Positions 1 to 12,580 of a stretch of 64,000 bases of DNA are shown piece after piece. Positions within the stretch are counted from its first letter, which is position 1. Each line of letters begins with the position of its first letter. The notes under the pieces are model-generated. The model ran no database searches, was not told where the DNA came from, and saw only the letters and a program-made list of their open reading frames with translations. Position numbers and translations under genes: made by a program. This DNA is from Siphonodentalium dalli (lineage: Eukaryota > Mollusca > Scaphopoda > Gadilida > Siphonodentaliidae), in the NCBI GenBank assembly GCA_032622095.1, contig CP136066.1, forward strand, positions 53,226,609 through 53,290,608. Reading direction: 5' to 3'.

Positions 1-1072
1 CATATTAAGTAACATTAACTGTCATATTTTGGCTACAATGTTCTGATGATCATCATTATGTGAGCCCAAACATTCTAAATCATATAATAGTGAATGTATT
101 CGGTGCGGCTTAAATTGGCTTTAGGCCATGATTTACGACAACAACATCCAAGACTACAAACTGTGTTTTTGACTCAATAATATTTTCTGAATCATCTAAC
201 ATCTAAGGCTACAAACTGTTTTTGACTGCTTAATATTCTAAGACATATACTAGTAGAATTATTCGGTGTGTTAAATTGTGTTTAAATATGCTCGGGCCAT
301 GGTTTATGACAACTGTTTTGACTCAGTAATGTCATGGTGTGAGCCAAGCATTATAAAAAATATGTATACATGTACCAGTAATTTTATCGGTGATTTATGA
401 CCATTGTATTCTGATAAATCTATCATTCTTACGTCATACATGTTTTTGAATTGGTGATTGTATTGCATCTCACACTCACTTTTTCTTCAAGTTAATCCCA
501 AAAAGTTGTTCTCAATATGAACAGTGTATTTACTAAGCTGTTACTAGTACACTCCAAATTGTGTACACATACATTCAATTTTATCAAAATAACTAACATA
601 CAGTTTCTATTATATTTTAAAGATAATATCCAGAAAAAAAATGTATTATGATTATATACATCAAAATTGAAGGTGATCAATGTTCTTTATGTGAATTTGA
701 TCACAATAATAAACATGGTTTCATATTATATTTAAATTTTTCAACAATTGTATTGGATCAAAATATTTATTCATCCATAAAGGAATCGATAATTATAAGA
801 AACGTAGGGTTTCTTATTGTTTTGACATTATTCAGTTAATTTATACATGTATTAGAATGGAGATTGTTCAATATAGGAGACATGAGGTTTCCTTTAATTT
901 TTATCTACAAGTATTTTGTTTTATTCAAAATAATACAACATTTACGGGATTCTTTATAATTCGTGCAATTGAACAAAGTCAATCATGGGTTTGAGTATAT
1001 ACATGTATCTATCAATTTGTGTTTGATGCAAATAATTTTTCTAATCAGTTTGATTACACTTCAGATAATTTT
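1..1072. other. Non-coding, weak direct repeats
   Basis: No gene is recognised here. Between about 55 and 400 the sequence repeats imperfectly at roughly 180-bp spacing: phrases such as 'gtgagccaa', 'attcggtg', 'ggccatg(a/g)tttatgac' and 'acaaactgt...tttgactca' return two to three times. This looks like an old tandem duplication. The rest is AT-rich, and short ORFs are no longer than expected by chance. Confidence 0.5.
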
Positions 1073-1871
1073 TTAACCCGTTTGATACTCTTTGATGGTT
1101 CTGTATATTTGACATATATCTTCCCGTACAGAACAGGTATCTTGAACTCCTGACTGTTCTTTAGCCTTTTTGAGTAGGTTACTGTTATAGTCAGTCGGGT
1201 CTTTTATAACCATGCCAGAACCCTTTAGCAGTCTTCTTTTACTTATAGCGGCATTTTTGTTCTCCTAGAAACAAAATTGCTAACCACACTCCTGGTGTAT
1301 TTTCTGGTGTCTTGCCAATTATGTGGGCTATGCTTATGTCTTCCTGGGTTACATTTAGGGACAGTTTGTCAATCAGCAATGAAACACATTTCTTTTCACA
1401 TTCATCAACTGACTCCTGGGGACTATCATTTGACAAACTATATATTCGGATGCTGTCTTTCCTAGTTTGTTGTTCAATCTTATTATTTCTATATTTTAGC
1501 TCAACAATTTCCCTTTCGAGTGAAATAACTTTGGCATTTCTGTCATCTATTTCTTCCTTTAGATCTTCCATTTTATTTTCAAAGTCATCCATTCTTTTTT
1601 CTACATCAAATACTTTTCCAGTGCATTCATCTTTTACATCTTCAATCTTTGCATCGATTTATTTGTGCCAGGGCCTTCTCAAGTGATCCTCCAGGAGTTA
1701 GGGTAGTGCTACCTGTTTTTTAAAAGTCCATTGGATTGAGAGTTTTTGGAAACTTCCAATTTAGTTTTTTTTTGCTGCTGCCGACATTATATGTTTGTTC
1801 TGGGTATCTGCATTCATACTGTCATCTTCACTAGATGTGGAACTAGCGGGCGGACGTTTTTTGTCTGACAT
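1073..1871 (-). pseudogene. LINE ORF1-like protein relic (coiled coil plus RRM-like domain)
   Basis: Remnant of the first ORF of a non-LTR retrotransposon, a nucleic-acid-binding chaperone in intact elements. An ATG at 1871 opens a Ser/Asp-rich N-terminus that breaks at an A-rich run near 1765. The longest intact stretch (1592-1239) has a heptad-like Glu/Lys/Leu coiled coil (residues 1-45) followed by an RNA-binding-like block with 'KKCVSLLIDKLSL' and 'IAHIIGK', typical of L1/CR1-type ORF1 proteins. Near 1255 the frame shifts again, and the expected C-terminal block ('RRLLKGSGMVIK', 'LLKKAKEQSG') continues to a TAA at 1075-1073. At least three frameshifts make it non-functional. No matching ORF2 is seen below 1073, so the copy is truncated or rearranged. 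The family call rests on domain order and short motifs only. Confidence 0.65.
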
Positions 1872-2530
1872 TTTACTGACCTGGTAGCGCGAAATTCGGG
1901 GTCGCGATTGTAGGCTGGATAATTAGGCGAATATCAGGTTTAAATAGACAATTATTTATAAATTGTATGCATCAGTATGTGTCTTTTGTCAAGTTTATCA
2001 ATTTTCGTGTAAACTTTATGTTGTTTTACTCAAGTAAATGACGAATTGTTCTTCCCACCGAATTTTAATGACTTGTTTATGTCGCCGTCTTGGAACGAGT
2101 ATCCAAGTTCACAACGATATCGTGTTCACGAGAACAGGCTGAATATATATGTATATATGGCACAGCTCAACTAGAGCGTTTTGCTCTCAACTGGGGATTG
2201 GCAAAGACTTGTGCGCACTTGTGTTAACTATAAAGTTGTAAACGACAATTAAAGGTGGTGACTCAACCCTTTGAATTCAAGTGAGGGTACGTGCGTGAAT
2301 CTTAACTAGCCCACCTGTTAAGTCCGTACACTGTTAAAATTCGAAGTGCCAAAACAGCACCTGGGGTATTTTATCTAGCACTTACGTGTAGGAAGATTAA
2401 TTTGAGTAAATGCTATCTTGAAAGAATTTGACAATTATTGTTGCCTGAAATTGACCAGGCTAGATTATCGGCTAGAATACAACGATTTAAACTAACTGTG
2501 GACCGGTTTGGTCCAACATATACCCGTCGA

Positions 2531-2615
2531 TGGGGACGCCACCAAATATCCGTCCAGGGGATGCCACCAAATGCTTGTCCATGGGGATTCCACCAGATAT
2601 CCGTCCATGGGGATT
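2531..2615. repeat. 25-26 bp minisatellite, about 3.3 units
   Basis: Units begin 'ggggacgccacca', 'ggggatgccacca', 'ggggattccacca', 'ggggattcc', and each full unit ends in a 'gtcca(t)' phrase. The units differ at a few bases. A 70-codon ORF runs across it, but its repetitive peptide only reflects the DNA repeat. Confidence 0.7.
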
Positions 2616-3369
2616 CCAGTATTGAAGCTAATGCCAGGCAGAAAATTTAAGTGATGCGACGTTTCCCTGGTGTTGACTTTCCTATGAAATTCCCGGATAC
2701 AATTTGCGATAACGAATTGGCGATAAAAACATCTGTATCCTTATTGCAGTTGCGGTAAAAGGCGCGAATGGCGTCATGATGGGTCAAAGGCATGAATGAA
2801 CTGGCGTCACATCAATCACGTGGTAAATTAAAACAACAATTCGAACGTATATTCTTGCGCACTATAAACAAATACTTCTTAGATTTTAACAGTAATTGAT
2901 TGCCTGCTGGTTGCTGGGTATTATGGTAACACTATAATAAAATATATTCGATTCAATTCAATTCAACACATATCACAAAGTAACTAATACATGTTTGTTG
3001 AGTATTTATTATATAATTATATGAAAACGCAGATGTAAGAGATTTTGTGCATTGAATTCAATTTCCGTTGGGCATATTCGCGTGAACTTGCAGGTAGGGA
3101 AAATTTAGCAAATCGAGATAATCGCGTGACATTTGCATGTTAGGAGAACTTACTCAAGAAAGCTAATCGTCGAACACAAATCCAACGATTTTGTCATTTA
3201 AGAAACTTCTAACATGTAATTTATGTGTTATATATACACAATGTGTTTGTAAAGATTCGTGTATCGCGAATCGGTTTTCGTTGTCACATAGCGACTCGTC
3301 GACCAAACTAGCCTCGTCGCGATACATGAGTCGATACAAACACATTGTGTATATAAGACATACATATCA

Positions 3370-3970
3370 CAATGTTGACATGTGAAATAATAATGCTAGA
3401 CCAGAAAACATTGTTTTAACGGTACGATGATACTGTTATGTGATCACTCTTGTTGAAAATATTGAATCACATGGCTAGGGAATGTTCTGTTCGACACAAG
3501 GCTGTGATCTCATCGGAACCAGTGGGGAAATTTGGTCGTGGTAATTGTACTGAACATCATAAGCTAGCTTCGTGTTTTAGTCATCTGATACATAATGCGA
3601 TGGATCTCCATTGTGTGCCGGGAGAGCAGACCCTACTTTCAGGCGGAACACTCAAGTGATGTGGCGTTTCCAGGTGAAATAATAATGCTAGACCAGAAAG
3701 AATTGTGTTTGAATGGTATGATGATACATCCATGTAATAACTCTTGTAATTGTGCTGAACATCGGAAGCTAGTTTCGTCATCTTTTCGTCATCGGAGTCA
3801 GCGTCCGATGAATCCCCATTGTGTGTTTGGAAACCAGATTTTGTTTTCCTTGGTCCGACTCCAAAACAGGATTGTAGCACTGAATTTGTTCCTCATTTTG
3901 TTCTTGGCATATTCTTTGTCGTTACCCTTCGCTTTAAAGTCGACTGTTTCCGTTATCGACGTACAACGCT
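3370..3970. repeat. Imperfect ~300-bp tandem duplication
   Basis: The phrase 'gtgaaataataatgctagac' followed by 'cagaaa' occurs near 3382 and again near 3681. Both copies then share 'ggta(c/t)gatgatac', 'taattgt(a/g)ctgaacat', 'aagctag(c/t)ttcgt' and 'ccattgtgtg'. Divergence is high (roughly 25%), so the duplication is old. Confidence 0.6.
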
Positions 3971-4943
3971 AAACTGTTGAGGTGAATTGTAATCAGATAT
4001 AAATTATGTCAAAACTATATGTATGTAAAGTTCTGTGATGTTGTTGTGTAACAGAACTGACAGAATGTGATTAAAATTAGGTTTACCATCTCAACCACCG
4101 GTGAGGAAGCCACGATTTGGCTGTTGTGCTGGGTGTCAAACAATCACGTTTCGAGAATCTCAGGAGCCTAAAGCGCGATTACTGAATAGTGGGGAACGAA
4201 CGAAAAGGATCGCCGGTTAGGATTAATGGAATATGTTTGTGTGTTGAGTCCCGGTTGACGTGACGGCTGCTAACGAGTATGGAACGAAGCCATGAATGTT
4301 GGAGCACAGTTAACATGGATGTCCGGTCTAGAGTAATTAAATATTTCATAAAACATTAACACTAAAAGGTCATGATCTAATTGTCGTATCGCAATGCTTC
4401 ATTACTGATGATTACTTCATGTCAAATGATTATGTGATGGATGTTGAATTACTGGATTACCTATTTTTACAAAGCTGCGAAAGTTAACAAAAAAGTAAGA
4501 AATTCGGATGCGTAACATGATTTAAGTATTCAGTGCAAGCCAACTCCGTTTGTTTTCATATGGGCGAATATAACCTGATTTATCTCCCCTGAATTTATCA
4601 TTTTGCATCACAATATTTAATTTTTTGTTCTATTTCGAATATTTCTCAACTATTTCAGATCGAAGAGTCTTATTGACTGACATGGTCTGCCTTTGGTTTC
4701 AAAATTGTTCATTTTAGTTAAACTGGTTAAAAATCTGGTGTTTTATGTAAACAAAGGGACATAACTAATTGATTAATGATCAAGATAAACCAAAGTACAA
4801 ATTTATTTACGCCGACCATTCCTGTCTAAAATAAAAAAAATGGTTATGGCTATGGCTCAGCAAGTATTTCAATGTACATTACCCACTCGCAAGTTGGACA
4901 AACTTGCTGGAAATTGTATACTGCTATCTTAACTATTTTTCAG

Positions 4944-5069
4944 GAGCAATGGGTGACAAATGTTCGGCGTCCAGTGAATGTCGAGCCGAGAATGGGGAAT
5001 GCCGGGATGGAATATGCCAGTGTGAAATCGGATACAAATTCAATGCTTTCAACCACACTTGTCTGACTG
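4944..5069 (+). CDS. EGF/EB-like domain exon (internal, phase 1-1)
   Basis: A 126-nt exon of an extracellular or secreted multidomain protein; partner exons were not identified with certainty. It is bounded by a pyrimidine-rich tract plus CAG at 4941-4943 and by G|GTAAGG at 5070. Both introns interrupt a codon after base 1, the symmetric phase 1-1 arrangement typical of shuffled EGF-type modules. The peptide has six cysteines spaced C-x5-C-x6-C-x4-C-x-C-x11-C and the 'GxCxCxxGY' core characteristic of EGF and EB modules. Local GC is higher than in the flanks. There are no internal stops in the exon frame. The module is complete, so the parent gene may encode several. It might be a solitary relic, but clean splice sites and intact cysteines argue for use. 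Function beyond an extracellular disulfide-rich module cannot be stated. Confidence 0.7.
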
Positions 5070-7833
5070 GTAAGGAGAATTTAGTCATGATTTAGTTGTC
5101 GTATCAGAATTCTTCGTTGTTGCTGACTACTTCACGTAGAATTTATTTCATTTTCAAAAACATTCATTTGATCTTTTGACCTTTGCACAAATCGGTCCAT
5201 CCGTCCAGATATCTGTACTAGCGCTCAATGTATACGGACGTCATTCCTGTTTAATTGATAGATTATGTGGATAGTTTCATGAAGTGCATGTCGCCAAATT
5301 TAAGGTTCAACCTGCCCTACTAGCAAACCATATGTCGTTTGTTGAACTTATTATATGAACACTTCCCACCAATGAATATGAATCATTCTTCTCTTGTAGT
5401 ATCAGTTTTTCTGTCTGTCGTCTGCTTTTATTATCCGAACACCCGTCCAAGTGAATAATAGACTGTTCCAATGTATACTGTTATAACTGAGGGGATAATC
5501 CATTTAGTTCAGTAATTACATCCTGCTCTATTGGGGAGAGGGTTACATAAAAGCAATATGGCTTGTTGTGTTTCCTATCCTCAGTTAAACTGCTGTATTT
5601 GAGTATGTATCACATTCGAATGTGCTGTTCTGTTTTTGTTCAAATAACATATTGTTTACACTTAAGTTTATACTGTTGATCTCCCGGGGATTGTCAAACA
5701 ATGTTTCAGAACACGTAAGAGGGGTAGGTGGGTAATCATTTTCTCCACAGCTTAAAACTATTTTTGCGCCGCAGGCTCGTTGTTGCTTTTCAAGTTTAGG
5801 TGTGTATGACGTAATAAATTTTCACTATAGCATGCAACCGACTTTCGACGCGAACTTCCACAGCCGCGGTCACGTATTGCTCTCGAACTGATATCCCCTC
5901 TGGGAACACTGATTTCATATCCCTAGAATGGACATGTATACCCATACACGCTTCAATTACTATAACAATGGACAGTCATAGAGGCTCTATCAGGGCCGCA
6001 TAATCGATTTTGTTCGAAATTCGGAAACAGCGTATTTAATGTATAAGACTTTACTAAGTCTTATCAGAATACGAAGTTTATAGGTTTAGTTTGATAAATG
6101 AAGTGTATGAGTCGCTTTAACGAGAGACAGATAAAGCGGGTGCTGTTGTAGTGTTTATACGAGTGTTCGCTGTCGGGGGCCAAATTGGCCAATGGTCATT
6201 TTTTCGAAATTGGCCAATACAAATTTAATTTGGCCAAACTTTCTTGTTTACCCCAATTGAGACGGAAAGCTAATTCAATAGCGCGGAATAGATCGATTAA
6301 GTTAGGCAACGAAAGTATCTTGGACACGCGGGTTTCGTAATTCGGGAATAACGTACCATGAAAACCCAAGAAAACCAAGACACGCTCTAACATTTAACCA
6401 GCCATTTCAAATAATATTTGATTTAAAACACTAATCGTCAAAACGCTTAATCTTTACACTGGTTATTTGTTGTTTTTATTAGGCAGTCTGTAAGATAAAA
6501 TACGTAAATGCATTGTCCCATAATTGGATGCACAAGCAAGCTGTACTTAACTCAATGGAATGTCAGGTACGTAATGTGTCATAAACTGCCTCACGTCTAC
6601 TAACAACAACACGGCTTCACATCATAAAATGTATGAATACAACAGATATTCAACAGTTATCACCTCACCTCATAAGCAACATTTTGTTTTATCTCGCCGA
6701 AAATGCCGATGATAACTAACACAGCTCATTACTTTATTAGTTGGTGACCATGGTAACTAACACAGCTCATTACTTTATTAGTTGGTGACCATGGTGCCAG
6801 TAACGAAGAGCTATTGCACTTGGTTAAAATGATTATGTGCTTATAATTATATAGATTGTTAGTTTCATGTTTGCGAATTTCGTTTGAATTTTAATTGTCA
6901 ACCGCTAAGAAAATGAGGATTTAATTTGGCCAAAGTGTTTTTAATTTGGCCAATCATATTTTTATTTGACCAAAAGATTTTTCAGTCCAGCGAGAACACT
7001 GGTTTACACACCCTCCAACTTATACGTTGAAATTGTTATGATAGTTTGACTTTCTGAATTTAGTATTGATTATACCAAATATTTAATATGAGCCAAGGTT
7101 GATGTGCGAATGAGGTTTCCCAAAGTTGGGACTGATTCTACGTCATGGGATACAAATTTGCAAGGTGGAGAAACCACAAATAAAGACAATCTACCTATGT
7201 CCATGTATGGCTTTAACCGATAGAAAACCACATCAAATATTTTGTAAAGGATTGACAACTGCATGCTCAATCTAGGCAATGCCGGTAACCATTCTGAACT
7301 CCTCGACCCTTGACCTCCGATGCACGTTTACGGAGAATGACGATATTTGCCGAATGGCCGGGTAACCTGCTAATAATAACTATTGTTATCATTTATCCAT
7401 TCTTCTCCCTTCTGATTGGCTGACGGTGTGTCACATGTCAAGGCGCAAATCACTTTTACCATCGAGGGTAACATTTTGAAGGTTATTGCCCGCTCAGCAT
7501 GACTAGTAAATAAATAACTACGAAGTACTCAACGAGCAGAGATTCCCTCAAATCTCTTTAATAGTATCATAAAAGACACCTTTTATAAACCCCATCTTTT
7601 CGTAACATCACGAACTGTGTGTGTTTGCTCATTTGCATGATTACTGTTTTTAATTTGCAATTAAAACGCGTTGTGCATAAATGGTGCTATGACCGAGACA
7701 AATCCGTTGTATAACGTACAATGTTCCTATTTGACCTTTTCATACCAACATTGAATACCGTTGAACAAATAATTAAACATTATTATGCAGTCTCTATCTA
7801 CTGCAGACAATTGCACACATGATGTACAAATAC
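5070..7833. other. Intronic or intergenic, no gene seen
   Basis: The only structure noted is a 41-bp tandem duplication (6713-6794) and repeated 'aatttggccaa' phrases at 6184-6236 and 6920-6972, which look like the two arms of a decayed repeat. It ends at the target site (AAATAC, 7828-7833) of the LTR element. Confidence 0.4.
6713..6794. repeat. 41-bp perfect tandem duplication
   Basis: Two identical 41-bp units beginning 'taactaacacagctcatt' and ending 'gtgaccatgg' sit head to tail. Perfect identity implies a recent slippage or repair event. Confidence 0.9.
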
Positions 7834-8309
7834 TGTAAGGTAATGAACACATAGATATATATATATATAGGTACAATTCTTTATTACGTCGTGAATAAGA
7901 TACAAGCAGTGTATACAAATGTGACAATCAAGTCGCCGCGAAGTAAGGTCCCCGAATGGGTGATGCCTGGTGTGGGTGATGCCTGGAGAGGTGTATGAAC
8001 CTCGAGATGAGATGAGTTTAGTGAAAGCATGATGTGATGGAATGTGGCTGTTTCTTTATACTATTTGGGATGCATATTAGATGAGGCGTTTGGCAATACA
8101 CATCGGGATTGGTTCCGCCGTTATGGTCATTTCCCTTGACCATATTTGGGAGCCATCTTCATTGTGTGTATGTCTTCGCTGGGAGTAAGGTGTGTGAGGT
8201 TTCGTTAAGAAACCGAACACGAATATTTGAGTTTGGGGACATTCGTATAGTTTGAATCAAGTTGTGGGATTATAATGGGGTATGGCGTTATGTATATGGC
8301 GTTATGTCA
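7834..8309 (-). repeat. 3' LTR of the Gypsy element
   Basis: 476 bp, matching the other LTR except for about a dozen substitutions and a 2-bp change in a TA microsatellite near 7855. It starts TGTAAGG and ends GTCA. Being the downstream LTR on the minus strand, it would carry the polyadenylation region; on the minus strand it contains TTATTC and TATA-like stretches, but no single signal can be assigned. Confidence 0.9.
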
Positions 8310-8311
8310 AA

Positions 8312-8330
8312 TATGTCCCCCCACCCATGT
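8312..8330 (-). promoter_or_regulatory. Polypurine tract (PPT)
   Basis: On the minus strand a purine-rich run, GGGTGGGGGGA, lies a few bases upstream of the 3' LTR. This is the expected position for the primer of plus-strand DNA synthesis in an LTR retrotransposon. Confidence 0.65.
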
Positions 8331-8764
8331 AAGATTTTTAGCGAAGCGGAAAATCTGATGTAATATCAAAATTATGGACATAACTGGGGTCTTTGTGATC
8401 GTGTAATGTGGGTGAGGCTGAATGAAGTGTGATGACGATGGTGAGATTATAGTAAGTTGATCGATACATTGTAAAATTGAGTAGGATGAAGGTATGACTA
8501 ATACATGTGGAACAAAGTTGTTTTAAAATAACAATATGCAATATTATGAGATTATGAAATAAATGGTGGGAAAAGCATATATGGGTTGGTATATAAAATG
8601 ATCGTACAGGCAGTCATAATGCGTGCTAGATTGATATGTAGGATAAGGTGTGATGATATAATATAGAGATACAAGTATGAGAAGTAATGAATATAACAAT
8701 ACGGTAATAGTGCATGGTATGTTTTGTAAAGGAACTTATGATACATATACGTACATTGGTGATA

Positions 8765-9488
8765 TCTATACTATATATTTTGAGACTTCCGTATATATAT
8801 GTGTGGGTACTTCATAGAATCCAAAACGCGTGTACAGATTGAGCTCAAATTTCGTATGTAAGTGTAAAATCCCACCGACACCGCCGTGGTCGCGTTTTGG
8901 AGAAGCTCAGAGCACCTGTTCTCCAATCTCAGTCACAAAAAACGGCACTGCGGTGGTTAATCAAGTGATAATTTAATGAGAGTTTGTTTTTGACGCATCG
9001 CTATAAAGAGCGTTTGTTTACCATTCAACGTTATTAGTATCTGCAGAGAGATATACGGGATTTTGAGTGGTTTCCTATGCGGGGAGATTTATTGGATGCC
9101 ATAGTACTCTTACAACATTTCTGCAATATAATTGCCTCAAAGTGTTCAGCATCATTGTTATAGTATGTATGAAACTTAGGTCAGGGCTTAGGGGGTAGTT
9201 AGTGTGGATATAGGCATAATGCTTCTCAGAAATTTGGTATGTGAATGTATCTTGCCCCGGATACGAATTTTATCGGGTCGCCGAGTCCGTTCGACGCCAG
9301 CTTCGCGCATGCGCAGACCAGATCTCGGAAACGGGTGGAGCTATCGACTTGAAGTTTGGTTTTTGAATAGCCCGGACAATGTCGGGCTCATCATTAACTC
9401 ATTGAAAAACAAAAAATTTAATTAATTTAAAAAATTTAAAATTGTCATGTTTCTGACGATTGCCGCCAGTGGCGGGCTAACCAGCTAG
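8765..9488 (+). mobile_element. Non-autonomous Helitron-like element, 724 bp
   Basis: The element starts TCTATACTATATATTTTGAG directly after an A (8764) and ends in CTAG directly before a T (9489), matching the A/T insertion target, the 5' TC and the 3' CTRR of Helitrons. A short GC hairpin (GCCGCC-AGT-GGCGG) lies about nine bases before the terminal CTAG, as expected for a Helitron 3' end. There is no target duplication and no terminal inverted repeat, also as expected. The interior holds GC-richer stretches (8870-8960, 9250-9390) unlike the host element and no Rep/helicase ORF. It sits between the env-like ORF and the 3' LTR of the Gypsy element, so it inserted later. An ORF at 9204-9425 inside it looks accidental. 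Confidence 0.6.
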
Positions 9489-9968
9489 TGTTATATAAAT
9501 GCATGTTGTATGGTAAATAAAATCATGATGATATGTATACATTTGTCATTTCGGTTGTGAGAGACCAACTGTTTCACATCTTCCGTCAATTGCACAGGAA
9601 AATTTGTGGGAGCGTGATATCAGAGGTGAAATATTGCTTGGAATGTGGCATATGATGTTAGCGCTGTGAATTGGTCGGGGAAACATTGATTAATGCGTCA
9701 GTTTGACAGGTTGCAAGATCCTTGACGAATGTTATTGATGATAATTGATGGTCAGTTATCTTAATGCTTGAGGTTGGCACGTGTCATAATGGTGTTAGTA
9801 TATACAGCTGTCGGGGTGTGTGTGCAGTAACGAAATTAGAAATTTCTATGGTTTTGTGCCCCTTATAGAAAAAAAATGGTGTTATTGGTAAAATGATCAA
9901 ATAGAGATTGAGTGGTGGGTTACAGATGGAAGCGTGAGTTTTTATTATTTTCATAGGTCGTAATGTGG

Positions 9969-10874
9969 CTAATTCATTATCAACGTCTCGCGGGTGTTTT
10001 TTTTTTTGGGAAATGTCAAATCTTCTTGTGTGCTTTCTACTTGAGGTTGTTTAGCTGGAAATAAATGAATGTCTTTCGTAGCTTTATTGGGTAATGGTGG
10101 GGTATGTCTGTGACGAAGTTGCATGTCAGTTTCATTTATCATTTGGTTAAGTTTATTGCGTCGCTTAGCGATTTTGATTCGTCTCGTGTTGTGATTGCGT
10201 TGAGTCTGATATTGGGAAATTTTCGTAATACACTGAATAATGTATTTGCGACTTGAGATGGCAATCAGTAAAATTAATATGAATGTAACGATAGCAGGAA
10301 TAATGAATTGGTAGTAATCATGTTTTTGTTTTTGTTTGATGGGTTGCAGGGAAGTGACTGTTTGGAGAAAGTCATATAAGGACAGTTGCTTCATGGGGGG
10401 GGGGTAACTTGTTTGGAATCGATACTTGGGGGGGGGGGGCAAGTTATGAATTTGCGAAAATAATCGCTTCCATTGTGGCAATTTATGTAATTCAATACTT
10501 GATTGTAATTGAGTTATTTGTGTCTTGATGGTGATGTTTGATGAGTTCAAAGTTGTGAATGTAATTAACTTAATGCTTGCTGATGTAGCTATGCACCTTG
10601 GTGGTAAAGTTATCATGGCGACAGGGGTTAATATTGTGATTCTATACGGTCGTTTTCTTGGAAGATTGTGATGACAGTTTACTGAAAATGTGTGAGCTTT
10701 CGTTGTTGTTATAAGCCATGTACATGCTGCGAGTTTAATAGCAGATGGTAAGTTATACTGAGGCTAGATGGTTATGGGACAATTTATGGCAGTATTTTTT
10801 TTTGTATCATTGGTGAATATGTTCAGTAGGCAGTTATGATTATGTGATGCGGCGATCAAATTTATTTTTGAATT
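9969..10874 (-). pseudogene. Env-like transmembrane protein ORF of the Gypsy element (partial, broken)
   Basis: This frame is open from 10874 to a stop at 9969 except for one TAG (10766-10764). The longest uninterrupted ATG-initiated part is 215 codons from 10616. Upstream of that ATG the frame stays open and holds a basic tripeptide (codons 10658-10650) of the kind cut by furin-like proteases. Then come scattered Cys, two N-glycosylation sequons, a proline-rich stretch encoded by C/G homopolymers, one strong hydrophobic segment of about 19 residues (10310-10254), and a long basic and polar C-terminal tail. This layout (ectodomain, single TM helix, cytoplasmic tail) and its place after pol are those of an envelope glycoprotein's membrane-anchored subunit. 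The surface-subunit region expected upstream was not found. Homology to a named env family was not established, and the TAG makes this copy non-functional. Confidence 0.5.
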
Positions 10875-11018
10875 CTACAATATGGTAATTTATTTAATAT
10901 ACATGGGTGATTGTATAGTATTAGAGGAGTGCAATTGACGCGTGAAATACCGGTTCTATCTACAGCGTGATGATAATATTTTCAGCGCGCACTATCATGC
11001 GGCGTTGGTTATCTTGGG

Positions 11019-11019
<1 letters not shown>

Positions 11020-11051
<32 letters not shown>
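11020..11051. repeat. 32-base G homopolymer
   Basis: An unbroken G run on the + strand (C run in the element's sense), within the first unit of the ~165-bp duplication. The second unit (near 11183) has only short G runs at the same place, so the tract expanded after duplication. G-quadruplex formation is likely, and sequencing length error is possible. Confidence 0.85.
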
Positions 11052-11052
<1 letters not shown>

Positions 11053-12488
11053 ATGTATACGATGTAGTCGTGTTGGGGGGATATATTGTGATTTACACAT
11101 ACATGCTAGTCAGGTTAATTTTAGTCTTGCACATGTATATGTATTAGCGCGCACTATCATGCGGCTTTGGTTATCTCGGGCGGTGGGGGGGGTATGTATA
11201 CGACATAGTCTTGTGTGATATGTGTGCACTAGCGCACGTCTTTGGTTATCATGGGTGGGGTGTACGTTGGGTTATGGGTAATTGTGTGACACGTTTGTCG
11301 TGTTTTGTATGTCACATGTTAATTTAATTAGCCCTTGATTGGCCGTTAACATGTACGTTATATTTGGAGATTTTCTTGTGGAAGGGCGTTCGTGTGTTAT
11401 GGGAAATAGTATATGAGGATTTTATGGTAACTGTGTACGCACGTTTGTCGTGTGTTATAGGTTACATGTTAAGTTAATTAGGCCTTGATTGGCCGTTAAC
11501 ATGTACGTTATATTTGGAGATTTTCTTGTGGAAGGGCGCGCCGCCTTCGGGTGTTATGGGAATTGGATTGGGAATTGTATCTATATTGTAGATATGTGGT
11601 GTGTGGGGGAGGGGTGTGGTGGGCGTACTAAACCGTTATGGAAGGTTCACCTATTGGTGTCCTTGTCATTATAATTGGTTTGTGTGGGTCGTTTGAGTTT
11701 TACATTATGATACACTTGTGAGGTCGTAAACCTTGGTGATTTGTTTCATCCAGATAGGGTTATTTGAGTTTTAATGAATAATTATGGGTAATTTTAGTTA
11801 TGTTGTGAGGCAGATAAATTTGTTGGATAATGTTGTTTTTGTTTATGTTGTTAGTTTATGTTGCAAGATTCCTATTTATTGATATGATACCTGGTGTAAC
11901 CTATTTTTATTGTATTTATTTTTTTATTTTTTTTTGTTGGGGGAAGCAAGTTTTTTTCGCATTTCGCTACCTCTATGCGTGTTATGTTTTAAGAGGTGAT
12001 CAATCTCTTAATATTGAATATAACACCTTCTGGGCTTTATCTGATACGAAATTCCATAAGTACACTTGCGCATAGTGCACACTGGACTTGCTAGCATTGA
12101 GTTATAATCTGATTATTAAATGATGTTAAGTGTGTTAATTTATAAGTGGACATTATGTGTCGATGGCGCGAAGAGATATTGCTTGAGAGCGTTTGTTCAT
12201 TCAAATAAATATGGTTTTAGTTGTTCGGGAGAATTTAGGGGAACTTATTGAATATGGGAGAGATGTCGGGATTGAGATAATATACGCTTTATAATAAAGA
12301 GCGTTATATGTTTGTTTCGGGGTTTCATGGCTTCAAACAATGTCGGCAAATGTCTGTGAAAAATGTGGGAAATGGAAGAGGTGTTGTTGATGGTGGAAAT
12401 GCCGTGGTTTCTGTACCAATCGTTCTATAATAAAGAGCGTTATTTGGCGGTTCTTTGTGGTTTATGACCTCAAATAATTTGGACGAAT

Positions 12489-12580
12489 GTCAATAAAATG
12501 ACGTGCACATGGGGATTGGGGAAGGTGTCATTGAGTCAATAAAATGACGTGCACATGGGGATTGGGGAAGGTGTCATTGA
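12489..12580. repeat. 46-bp perfect tandem duplication
   Basis: Two adjacent identical units starting 'gtcaataaaatgacgtgcac' (12489 and 12535). Within the spacer of the LTR element; perfect identity suggests a recent event compared with the other, diverged duplications around it. Confidence 0.9.

Larger units (their letters stand above)
1872..4943. other. Non-coding stretch with minisatellite and local duplication
   Basis: No gene is recognised between the LINE relic and the EGF-type exon. The stretch holds a short minisatellite (2531-2615) and an imperfect ~300-bp direct duplication (3370-3970). ORFs of 60-125 codons overlapping these repeats have no recognisable domain and look accidental. 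If the EGF-type exon is real, this is probably intron or upstream sequence of that gene. Confidence 0.4.

Noticed and set aside
10967-11218. 83-codon ORF spanning the G32 tract
   Set aside because: Poly-Gly from a homopolymer in a direct repeat, on the strand opposite to the element's genes.
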